NCBI GenBank assembly: GCA_023301745.1
Contig: JALZVW010000041.1
Coordinates: 1 to 50,272 of the forward strand
Length of the DNA: 50,272 nt
Source: Arenicella sp.
GTDB lineage: Bacteria; Pseudomonadota; Gammaproteobacteria; Arenicellales; Arenicellaceae
Reading direction: 5' to 3'
Under the pieces are notes generated by a model. It saw only the letters and a program-made list of their open reading frames with translations. It did no database searches and was not told the origin of the DNA. Positions 1 through 7,969 of this stretch are shown piece by piece (the first letter of the stretch is position 1; the number at the start of each line of letters is the position of its first letter). Both the position numbers and the translations under genes were made by a program.

Positions 1-962
<962 letters not shown>

Positions 963-990
963 TTATCTCTAATTTGAACGAGTAGATAGC

Positions 991-1022
991 AAAAGAGGAA
1001 GACCACTGGCCTTCCTCTTTTA
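991..1022 (-). terminator. Hairpin terminator or attenuator between rplT and pheS
   Basis: Inverted repeat AAAGAGGAAG / CTTCCTCTTT around a short loop, with a T run on the minus strand. It lies between the rplT stop and the pheS start, so it can end the ribosomal transcript or attenuate pheS. No Phe-rich leader peptide was found upstream; the only short ORF reads MLRALML. Confidence 0.6.
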
Positions 1023-1090
1023 TTCTTAGAAATCTAAAGCATTAGAGCTCTAAGCATCAGCCTCTGAATAGATCAAAAGCTTATATCGGC

Positions 1091-1450
1091 TTAAGCCGCT
1101 AAAGCCGCTTTCGCTTTTTCAGCTAATTGTGCGAATGCCGCAGCATCGTGTACGGCAATATCAGCCAGCACTTTACGATCTAGCTCAATTTCAGCTTTCA
1201 TCAAACCGTTGATAAAGCGACTGTAGTTGATACCATTCAACTGCGCTGCAGCTGAAATACGCGTAATCCAAAGACGACGGAATTGGCGTTTACGTTGACG
1301 ACGATCGCGATACTCGTACTGACCAGCACGTGTAACAGCTTGCTTAGCAACACGAAAAACGTTTTTACTACGTCCTCGGTAACCCTTAGCTTGGGCGATG
1401 ACTTTCTTGTGTTTTGCTCGGGCGGTGACGCCGCGTTTTACTCTAGGCAT
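1091..1450 (-). CDS. rplT: Large ribosomal subunit protein bL20
   Basis: A 119-residue, Arg/Lys-rich protein starting [16 protein letters not shown], the bL20 signature; the basic N-terminal tail is followed by the globular RNA-binding domain ([12 protein letters not shown]). bL20 is a primary 23S rRNA-binding assembly protein and, in E. coli, represses its own operon by binding the rpmI leader. It sits 49 bases downstream of rpmI in the conserved infC-rpmI-rplT order. Full length for the family (about 118 residues). Confidence 0.98.
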   Translation of the reverse strand: MPRVKRGVTARAKHKKVIAQAKGYRGRSKNVFRVAKQAVTRAGQYEYRDRRQRKRQFRRLWITRISAAAQLNGINYSRFINGLMKAEIELDRKVLADIAVHDAAAFAQLAEKAKAALAA

Positions 1451-1499
1451 TTTTTATGTCCTCTCCGAGGAGCCAAAAGCTCCCCAAATCTCATTTAGG

Positions 1500-1697
1500 T
1501 TATGCGTATGGCATCATTCGTTGAATCAACTTGGCATCGGGTGACGATGCAAGCAGCTGTTTACGCAAATGGCGTTTACGCTTAGTCGATTTCTTGGTCA
1601 AAATGTGACGCAAGTGAGATTGAGAGCGTTTAAATTTACCGCTGCCCGTTTTTTTGAAGCGTTTTGCAGCTCCACTATTACCTTTAATTTTAGGCAT
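1500..1697 (-). CDS. rpmI: Large ribosomal subunit protein bL35
   Basis: A 65-residue basic protein starting [20 protein letters not shown], typical of bL35. The open frame extends upstream, but the family start is this ATG at 1697, and an SD-like AGAAAT lies just before it. Small structural protein of the 50S subunit, co-transcribed with rplT. The 43 residues upstream in the same frame are not bL35-like and are treated as untranslated leader. Confidence 0.96.
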   Translation of the reverse strand: MPKIKGNSGAAKRFKKTGSGKFKRSQSHLRHILTKKSTKRKRHLRKQLLASSPDAKLIQRMMPYA

Positions 1698-1911
1698 GAT
1701 TTCTCCAAGTGCTATCGCACCGTTGCCGTTACTTGATAGCCGAGAGAAGTTTAAAAGTTGCACTTCAATCGGCCCTAATATGAGCTCACAACCAGAACAT
1801 TCTGATCGGCCCGTCTTACTAAACATTCAAACCCAAAATATTTGAGTTTAAATTAGTCGTTAAGCTGAGTACTTCCTCAACTCAAAGTTTTTCTATAATG
1901 TGTTGAACTAA
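1698..1911 (-). promoter_or_regulatory. Long infC-rpmI leader, candidate bL20 autoregulatory region
   Basis: 214 bases separate the infC stop from the rpmI ATG. In E. coli bL20 represses translation by binding a leader in this interval, so a comparable element may exist here. I see an open frame without a stop through most of it but no motif I can identify with certainty. The assignment rests on position only. Confidence 0.3.
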
Positions 1912-2430
1912 TTACTTCTTCAACGGCCCTAACACCATAACCATCTGTCGGCCTTCCAATTTAGGAAATTGCTCGACTGCGCCAAATTCAACTAAATCGG
2001 CTTCGACACGCTTTAGCAATTTTAGACCAAGGTCTTTGTGTGCCATTTCTCGACCGCGAAAACGAATAGTTACTTTCGTCTTATCACCATTACTCAAAAA
2101 CTTTTGCAGCTTTCCGAGCTTGATGTTGTAGTCACCAATATCAGTGCCTGGGCGAAATTTAATTTCTTTAACTTGAGTTTGCTTTTGATTCTTACGAGCG
2201 GCGGCCTTGCGCTTGCTGTCTTCGTACAAAAACTTACCATGGTCCATTATGCGACAAACTGGAGGATCGGCATTTGGTGAAATTTCGACCAAATCCATGC
2301 CAGCTTTTTCTGACATGTCTAACGCAACTGCACGATCAACAATCCCGGCTTGCTCACCGTTTTGATCAATTAATCGAATGCTCGGCGCGGTGATACTGTC
2401 GTTCATGCGCTGTTTTTTCTTAATGGCTAT
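1912..2430 (-). CDS. infC: Translation initiation factor IF-3, probable non-AUG (AUA) start
   Basis: IF-3 binds the 30S subunit and proofreads the start codon. The sequence carries the N-domain ([14 protein letters not shown]), the linker ([16 protein letters not shown]) and the C-domain ([34 protein letters not shown]). The first ATG (2406) gives 164 residues and trims the N-terminus. Upstream in frame lie ATA (2430) and ATT (2424, 2436) codons; the SD-like AGAGG is 7 bases before the ATA, giving an added MAIKKKQR. E. coli infC uses AUU, which lets IF-3 autoregulate, so I extend to 2430. The ATG at 2406 remains possible. thrS, usually the upstream neighbour, is absent. Confidence 0.9.
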   Translation of the reverse strand: MAIKKKQRMNDSITAPSIRLIDQNGEQAGIVDRAVALDMSEKAGMDLVEISPNADPPVCRIMDHGKFLYEDSKRKAAARKNQKQTQVKEIKFRPGTDIGDYNIKLGKLQKFLSNGDKTKVTIRFRGREMAHKDLGLKLLKRVEADLVEFGAVEQFPKLEGRQMVMVLGPLKK

Positions 2431-2678
2431 GGTAATACCTCTAACTTAGTTAAAATTTGCTGGCGCGACACGAATACAGAAAGTTTAATAACCATGTTCA
2501 GTCACGACTGCGGCATTTGCTGAAACGCTAATAACGCCTCAGACAAATTAATTAATCATCACGAATACAACAATGTGATTCGCAATCATTCAAATCGAAT
2601 GCGGATTCTAAAACCTAATCAAGCCCGCCTCAATAGCTGCCTCTAATAAAAACCACAAAATCGTGTAGAAACAACGAT

Positions 2679-2712
2679 AAAAAGCGCCAAATAACTAGTA
2701 TTTCGCGCTTTT
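2679..2712 (-). terminator. Rho-independent terminator of tRNA-Val
   Basis: On the minus strand, AAAAGCGC pairs with GCGCTTTT around an A/T-rich inner stem (AAATA / TATTT with a mismatch) and is followed by T residues, about 10 bases after the tRNA 3' end. Confidence 0.7.
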
Positions 2713-2722
2713 CACGTAAAAC

Positions 2723-2800
2723 TGGTAGACGCGAGTGGATTCGAACCACCGACCCCCACCATGTCAAGGTGGTGCTCTAACCAACTGAGCTACGCGTCTA
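2723..2800 (-). tRNA. tRNA-Val(GAC)
   Basis: Cloverleaf read on the minus strand: acceptor TAGACGC pairs with GCGTCTA; D arm AGCTC...GAGC; anticodon stem CCACC/GGTGG with loop TTGACAT giving anticodon GAC; T arm with TTCGAAT. The CCA end is encoded (2723-2725). Body and anticodon arm closely resemble E. coli valV/valW tRNAs. Confidence 0.97.
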
Positions 2801-2816
2801 GAAATCTAGGAGCGCG

Positions 2817-2845
2817 ACAATATCAAACAGTGTCAATGGTTTCAA
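2817..2845 (-). promoter_or_regulatory. tRNA-Val promoter with GC-rich discriminator
   Basis: TTGAAA (2840-2845), a 17-base spacer, then TATTGT (2817-2822) on the minus strand, followed by CGCGCTCC before the tRNA. GC-rich discriminators are typical of stringently controlled stable-RNA promoters. Confidence 0.55.
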
Positions 2846-2999
2846 CGCTTTTCGCTATTGTTTTTAAACGTGAGCGAGGGTTAAATTTTTGCTGGCTTGC
2901 CACGGATTAGATTTTGCCCGCAAAATCGATGCTCCCAAGCCTTGCGGCTGGGATTTTAACTAAGCCACGCTGGCGCTAAAAATGTAAAGAACTGTAAGC

Positions 3000-3018
3000 A
3001 AAAATGATAATCAATTGC
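3000..3018. promoter_or_regulatory. Candidate Fur box upstream of the YidB-like gene
   Basis: AAAAATGATAATCAATTGC matches the 19-base Fur consensus GATAATGATAATCATTATC at 14 of 19 positions, including the central ATGATAATCA block. It lies about 85 bases before the ATG at 3104. The rest of 2846-3103 shows no gene. Confidence 0.35.
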
Positions 3019-3103
3019 AATTTTTCCTCTGCGGTCCAATACTATATGCACTTCACAGGCCTGTAGGGGGCTGTACAAACCATCATTAACAAGAGGATTA
3101 CAC

Positions 3104-3526
3104 ATGGACATGATGAAAATAGCGACGCAACTACTAGCGTCAAAATTAGGGGGCAATGCCGGTGGAAACAGCGACATGGTTCAAAACGTAATCGGTAGTT
3201 TACTTGGTGGTTCAGGTGGCTCAGGCCTTGACCTAGGTTCAATCGTAGGCAACCTAAAAGAAGGTGGTTTAGGCGATGTGGCCGAATCATGGTTAGGCGA
3301 TGGCGACAACGCACCTATCTCAAGTTCACAGCTCGAGAGCGTATTTGGTGCTGATAAACTTAAAGATGCGGCTCAACAACTTGGCACCGACGAAGGTTCA
3401 CTACTCAGTGGTCTGCAAGATATGTTGCCACAAGTTGTCGACAAATCATCAAGCGGTGGCAGTCTTCTAGATTCAGTCGGCGGCATCGGTGGCTTGGCCA
3501 GTTTAGCTGGAAAGTTTTTAAAATAA
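3104..3526 (+). CDS. YidB-like DUF937 protein
   Basis: 140 residues, rich in Gly, Ser and Leu. The layout matches the YidB/DUF937 family: an N-terminal helical stretch with Gly-rich loops (IGSLLGGSGGSG), then LGDVAESWLGDGDNAPISSSQLESV, whose Gly-Asp-x-x-x-Ser-Trp segment and PIS(S)xQLE motif are the family signature, then a helix ending LLPQVVDK. Function is unknown, and no signal peptide or membrane helix is visible. The ATG is preceded by AAGAGGA. It stands alone, with a terminator at 3581 and a possible Fur box upstream. Confidence 0.85.
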   Translation: MDMMKIATQLLASKLGGNAGGNSDMVQNVIGSLLGGSGGSGLDLGSIVGNLKEGGLGDVAESWLGDGDNAPISSSQLESVFGADKLKDAAQQLGTDEGSLLSGLQDMLPQVVDKSSSGGSLLDSVGGIGGLASLAGKFLK

Positions 3527-3580
3527 GTAGACACGCATTAAACTAGCCGCACTTGTTTAGTTACCGTGCGCACAGTAAAG

Positions 3581-3613
3581 GGGCTATCTGGTGATATCAG
3601 ATGGCCCTTTTTT
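3581..3613 (+). terminator. Rho-independent terminator of the YidB-like gene
   Basis: GGGCTATCTG pairs with CAGATGGCCC (one G-U pair) around GTGATAT and is followed by TTTTTT. Confidence 0.85.
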
Positions 3614-3757
3614 GTTGGGCGGTAAGATACACTCATGAAGCAGTAGCGGATTAATCCGGCTAGAGGCTCTTTAATATAGCTGTGTACTTAATGCTTACTG
3701 TAGTATAAATAGCAATAACAACAAAAATCTAATAACAACAAAACACTGAAAAATCGA

Positions 3758-5074
3758 ATGAATTTAGCGAATAAAATCCTTATTGCACTGTTACTTGGCA
3801 TCGGCATTGGCCTGATCATTAATATACTGAACCTGGGAGCAATTGCATGGGTTGACCAATACATTATTAATGGCGTATTCCATGTTGTTGGTAAATTATT
3901 TGTAAACGCATTGAAAATGCTCGTCGTGCCGCTGGTTCTGTTTTCATTGATTCCTGGGATAATTGGCATCGGTGACATTAGATTGCTCGGTCGCATTGGC
4001 ACTAAATCATTCGCCCTTTACATTGCCACTACTGCGATCGCGATTACCACAGCCATCATATTCGCTGTCGGCTTTAAAGTAGGCGTTGGCAGCAGCATCT
4101 CAATCGAAGCCGCCAGTGATTTTGAGGCTAAGGAGCCAAGAACGTTCGCCGATACCTTAATAAGCATCATCCCGCCTAATCCCATTCAAGCGCTTGCTCA
4201 GGGAGACATGTTGGCGATTATTTTCTTTTCAATTTTCTTTGGTATCGCCCTACTCTCAGTAGCAAAACGCGCGCCCGAATTGATTAAGGTTATTGACCAG
4301 ATCAACGCTACCGTTATGCAAATGGTCACTATGGTTATGTGGTTTGCGCCCTATGCGGTATTTTGCTTGCTGGCAAAAGTAATCGCTGAACTTGGGCCGG
4401 ATATTATCGGCAGTTTAGCAAAGTATTTTTTCGTATTGATAGCCGCACTGCTTTTCCATATGTTGGTCACACAAATGTTGTTGCTGAAATTATTTACCGG
4501 CTTAAGCCCAGCAAAATTTCTCAAAAAAATCCGCACTGCACAAATCTTTGCTTTCAGCACCGCCAGTTCAGGCGCCACTATTCCAATCACTCTAAAAGCA
4601 GTTCAAGACCGCTTAGGGGTTAATAAATCGGTAGCGTCTTTTAGCGTTCCATTCGGCGCCACCATCAATATGGATGGCACGGCTATGATGCAGGGCGTGG
4701 CAACGGTATTTATCGCTAGCTTATATGGTATTGAGTTAGGCTTAGGTGGTTATGCAACCATTATTTTAACCGCCGTGCTAGCCTCCATTGGCACGGCAGC
4801 AGTGCCCTCTGTTGGCACTGTAATGCTGGTGATGGTGTTTGATCAAGTTGGCTTACCGGCCGAAGCCATCGGCTTAATTATCGGTGTGGATCGTGTGCTT
4901 GATATGGTTCGCACATCGGTTAATGTCACCGGCGATGCTGTGGTTAGCACTATTGTCGCAAAAAGTGAAAGCCGGCTTGACGTCGATATCTACAATGACC
5001 CAGATGCAGGTATGTTAGACGAAGGTGATGTTGGAATTCACCTAGATGAAACAGGGAACATCAAGCCTTCATAG
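3758..5074 (+). CDS. Dicarboxylate/amino acid:cation symporter (DAACS family)
   Basis: A 438-residue inner-membrane transporter of the GltP/GltT/DctA type, which imports glutamate, aspartate or C4-dicarboxylates with Na+ or H+. Visible hallmarks: several N-terminal hydrophobic helices, the re-entrant-loop serine motif STASSGATIP (about 267-276), NMDGTA (about 304-309), and the GVDRVLDMVRTSVNVTGD region in the last helix, where conserved Asp and Arg/Asn residues bind substrate and cation. The substrate cannot be decided by reading. It converges on the gdh/aminotransferase pair, 44 bases away, which would fit uptake of glutamate or aspartate. Confidence 0.93.
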   Translation: MNLANKILIALLLGIGIGLIINILNLGAIAWVDQYIINGVFHVVGKLFVNALKMLVVPLVLFSLIPGIIGIGDIRLLGRIGTKSFALYIATTAIAITTAIIFAVGFKVGVGSSISIEAASDFEAKEPRTFADTLISIIPPNPIQALAQGDMLAIIFFSIFFGIALLSVAKRAPELIKVIDQINATVMQMVTMVMWFAPYAVFCLLAKVIAELGPDIIGSLAKYFFVLIAALLFHMLVTQMLLLKLFTGLSPAKFLKKIRTAQIFAFSTASSGATIPITLKAVQDRLGVNKSVASFSVPFGATINMDGTAMMQGVATVFIASLYGIELGLGGYATIILTAVLASIGTAAVPSVGTVMLVMVFDQVGLPAEAIGLIIGVDRVLDMVRTSVNVTGDAVVSTIVAKSESRLDVDIYNDPDAGMLDEGDVGIHLDETGNIKPS

Positions 5075-5118
5075 TGAAACCACAGGTCGTGCAGGTAGAT
5101 ACCGATATCAGCCTATTA

Positions 5119-6525
5119 CTAAATTCCTAAGGATCCATAAGAATCTTGAATGCGCTCCAAGGCGATCATCATCGCCGCGGTGCGCAAATCTGGAATGCGA
5201 TTGTCGCTGCGCCACTTCTTACTGATCACTTGGTAACCTTCGCGCATCACATCATCTAAACCAGATCGAACTAAATCCAACTCGGTTGGGCCTTCAATGA
5301 TTTTTTCTAAATGCTTAGTCGGAAACTTTGACCCGACCATTTCTTCGATCGCTTCAACCATCTGTAAGGTTTGCTTCTCATGTTGGCGACGTTGCATTCG
5401 ACCAAAGCGAATATGACTCAAGTTTTTAACCCACTCAAAGTAAGATACCGTCACACCACCGGCATTCGCGTATAAATCAGGGATAATTAAACAGCCCTTG
5501 TCTCTTAATATCTCGTTCGCGGTAAATGTAATTGGCCCGTTAGCGGCTTCGATAACGATATTCGCTTTAATATCATTCGCATTTTCTCTGGTGACGATGC
5601 CCTCCATCGCGGCTGGGATAAAAATATCACAATCCATCGTTAGAACGCTGGTCGAATCAGAAGTGTAACCGCTATAACCTTTAACGCCGCCGTTTTCATG
5701 GATGTGTTTATGTAAACCGTCAATATCGATTCCGTTTTCATTGACCACCGCGCCATCGCGCTCCATCACACCAACAATAATCGCGCCATCTTCTTGAGAT
5801 AAGAATTGTGCCGCGTGATAGCCCACATTACCCAGCCCCTGCACAACGACGCGCTTGCCATCCAGCGTACCGGATAAGCCGGCCCATTTAATGTCCTCAG
5901 GGTGCCTGAACGCCTCTTTTAAGGCATATTGAATGCCGCGCCCAGTGGCTTCAACTCGACCTCGAATGCCACCTTTACTCACCGGCTTGCCAGTCACGCA
6001 CGCCCAACTATTAAGATCCGATGGGTAAAGACGCTTATATTCGTCGGCCATCCATGCCATTTCTCGTTCGCCGGTACCCATATCTGGCGCTGGCACATTT
6101 TGAGCGGGGCTAATCAACGACCGTTTAGCTAACTCTTGCGTAAAGCGGCGTGTAATTCGCTCGAGTTCATGTTCTTCCCATTCACTCGGGTCAATCACTA
6201 GCGCACCCTTAGAGCCACCAAATGGCGCTTCAACCAAGGCACATTTATAGGTCATTAATGCCGCCAATGCCTCGACTTCATTTTGGTCTGCGTGTGGCGA
6301 ATATCGAATACCGCCTTTAACCGGTTCACGATGCTCTGAGTGCACAGAACGATAACCGGTGAAGGTAAATAACTTATTTCTGAGTCGCACGCCAAAACGT
6401 ACTGTATAGGTAGAATTAGCCACCTTTATTTTATGCCGTAAACCCTCGGAAACACCCACCAAGTCTGCCGCTTGATCGAACATTCGTTCAACCGACGACA
6501 GAAAAGTTTCAGTTTGTTTTGTCAT
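5119..6525 (-). CDS. Glutamate dehydrogenase (Glu/Leu/Phe/Val dehydrogenase family)
   Basis: A 468-residue oxidoreductase for reversible oxidative deamination of glutamate to 2-oxoglutarate and ammonia. The substrate domain has GGIRYSP (71-77), a conserved Lys in MTYKCAL (K94) and the catalytic-type Lys in PFGGSKG (K106), corresponding to K113 and K125 of the clostridial enzyme. The Rossmann domain has VVVQGLGNVGYHA (GxGxxG). NAD or NADP preference cannot be settled by eye. It lies 25 bases after the aminotransferase on the same strand, probably in one operon, so the pair can recycle amino groups through glutamate. Confidence 0.93.
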   Translation of the reverse strand: MTKQTETFLSSVERMFDQAADLVGVSEGLRHKIKVANSTYTVRFGVRLRNKLFTFTGYRSVHSEHREPVKGGIRYSPHADQNEVEALAALMTYKCALVEAPFGGSKGALVIDPSEWEEHELERITRRFTQELAKRSLISPAQNVPAPDMGTGEREMAWMADEYKRLYPSDLNSWACVTGKPVSKGGIRGRVEATGRGIQYALKEAFRHPEDIKWAGLSGTLDGKRVVVQGLGNVGYHAAQFLSQEDGAIIVGVMERDGAVVNENGIDIDGLHKHIHENGGVKGYSGYTSDSTSVLTMDCDIFIPAAMEGIVTRENANDIKANIVIEAANGPITFTANEILRDKGCLIIPDLYANAGGVTVSYFEWVKNLSHIRFGRMQRRQHEKQTLQMVEAIEEMVGSKFPTKHLEKIIEGPTELDLVRSGLDDVMREGYQVISKKWRSDNRIPDLRTAAMMIALERIQDSYGSLGI

Positions 6526-6550
6526 CTCTCCTCCTCAGATAGATGAATAA

Positions 6551-7858
6551 TTAGTTTATTGAATTCATGAATTTTGCAAACGCAGCCAACGCACCATGAG
6601 TTGCTGGATGCTTGTCAATTGTCATTAAGGTTTTACTCCCTAAGCCTCGATTATACAAGTCAAATATTCGCTGCGAATCAAATTCAGTTTCCATGTCTAA
6701 ATATGAGGTCGATAAGCGCAAAGTCTGCGTTTTTTCGGGTATACCAAAGTCACTTCCGGGCAAGGTAGCAATGTGATACTCAGCAAGCAGGTGACGCGCC
6801 AGGTCGGCCGAGGTGCTGATACCAAGGTGGCTCAAACCAGATCGATATTGATCGAAATTAGCCGCGATGTAAAAGCCGCCTTGCGCACTCGAACAACGCA
6901 CCCCCATGCCAAGCAAGGCGTCTCGAATATATCGCGTACGCACGCCATGTATGGCACAACAATCGACCACATATTGCTCTATGTCATCGTGCTCTTGATA
7001 AGCCGCAATCGCGGCATATTGAATCGGTGCCGAAACCCCGGACCAAGTCTCACTCGCAAACACCACCATTTTTTGCAGTAGTTGCTTGCCGAGTTCCGAG
7101 TCGGGAAATAAAGCGACACCCAGGCGCCAACCACCGATAGACAGATGCTTACTCAAGCCACCAAAGACAAACGTACCTTCTGGGTAATATCGAGATATCG
7201 ATCTGTGTTCAATACCACCGTGACAAACCTGAGAGTAAATTTCGTCACTTAATACCCAAATATTTTTTGCACGGCAATAGGTAGCCAATTGTTGCAAAGA
7301 TTCATCGCTCATAACTTCCCCAGAGGGGTTATTCGGGCTATTGATTACCAACAACTTGCAAGGATTATCTGAGGCGTTTATGAGCGTGTCCAACGCCTTA
7401 AGATCAAGCTTGTAGTTATCTTCGACCTTTGATGGAATATAGCTGACTTTATTACCTAACAAATGAGCTTGAGGCGCATAACTTACCCACGACGGTGTCG
7501 GTAGAAACAAGTCGGCGCCCATCACCATTTGCAAACCGTAAATCAACGATTTACTGCCTGGCCCAATTAGCACTTGAGAGGAAGAAAACGGCCTGCCTAA
7601 CTTGCTTGTATAATAACTCGCAACGCTATCAATTAGCGCAGGCAAGCCACGAGCGGGTAAGTAACTCTTTTTATTTGCGCTGTCGCTGAGTGACTTCTGG
7701 AGCCGCGGATGCACGTCAAAGCGAGACTCACCAAAGCCCATATGGAACGCCTGCTCACCTTGTTGCCATAATTGATTGACGGCTTCATTGATAAATAAAG
7801 TGGATGAAGGCACTAGGCCATCGAATGCTGGGTTAAAAAAATTGTTGTTTGTGTCCAT
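6551..7858 (-). CDS. Class I/II PLP-dependent aminotransferase
   Basis: Fold type I aminotransferase of 435 residues from the chosen start. Counted from there, it shows the loop NSPNNPSG (173-180), SDEIY (204-208), the PLP Schiff-base Lys in GGLSKHLSIGGWRLG (K237) and the carboxylate-binding Arg just after it (R245). The substrate is unassigned. The frame runs open to 7918, but that start lies inside the terminator of the preceding gene, so I take the ATG at 7858, which has only a weak GAG upstream; the ATG at 7867 is an alternative. Probably co-transcribed with glutamate dehydrogenase. Confidence 0.9.
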   Translation of the reverse strand: MDTNNNFFNPAFDGLVPSSTLFINEAVNQLWQQGEQAFHMGFGESRFDVHPRLQKSLSDSANKKSYLPARGLPALIDSVASYYTSKLGRPFSSSQVLIGPGSKSLIYGLQMVMGADLFLPTPSWVSYAPQAHLLGNKVSYIPSKVEDNYKLDLKALDTLINASDNPCKLLVINSPNNPSGEVMSDESLQQLATYCRAKNIWVLSDEIYSQVCHGGIEHRSISRYYPEGTFVFGGLSKHLSIGGWRLGVALFPDSELGKQLLQKMVVFASETWSGVSAPIQYAAIAAYQEHDDIEQYVVDCCAIHGVRTRYIRDALLGMGVRCSSAQGGFYIAANFDQYRSGLSHLGISTSADLARHLLAEYHIATLPGSDFGIPEKTQTLRLSTSYLDMETEFDSQRIFDLYNRGLGSKTLMTIDKHPATHGALAAFAKFMNSIN

Positions 7859-7900
7859 TGATCTCATTAGCGGAAAGTGAAGATGATATGAATTGGAATA

Positions 7901-7942
7901 AAAAAAGCCTGCGCTCAAAAGTTTTGATCGCAGGCCTCTTTT
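7901..7942. terminator. Bidirectional terminator after the TonB receptor gene
   Basis: Near-perfect palindrome: GCCTGCG / CGCAGGC with inner TCAAAA / TTTTGA, flanked by A6 on one side and a T-rich tract on the other. On the minus strand it ends the receptor transcript before the aminotransferase gene. Confidence 0.85.
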
Positions 7943-7969
7943 AACACTATAAAACAGAAAAACGTCTAG

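Noticed and set aside
1022-1090. Phe-rich leader peptide (pheM-like) controlling pheS
   Set aside because: The only short ORF with an ATG on the minus strand reads MLRALML and holds no Phe codons.
7859-7918. Longer start for the aminotransferase
   Set aside because: That start lies in the terminator hairpin of the receptor gene, and the extra residues are not conserved-looking.
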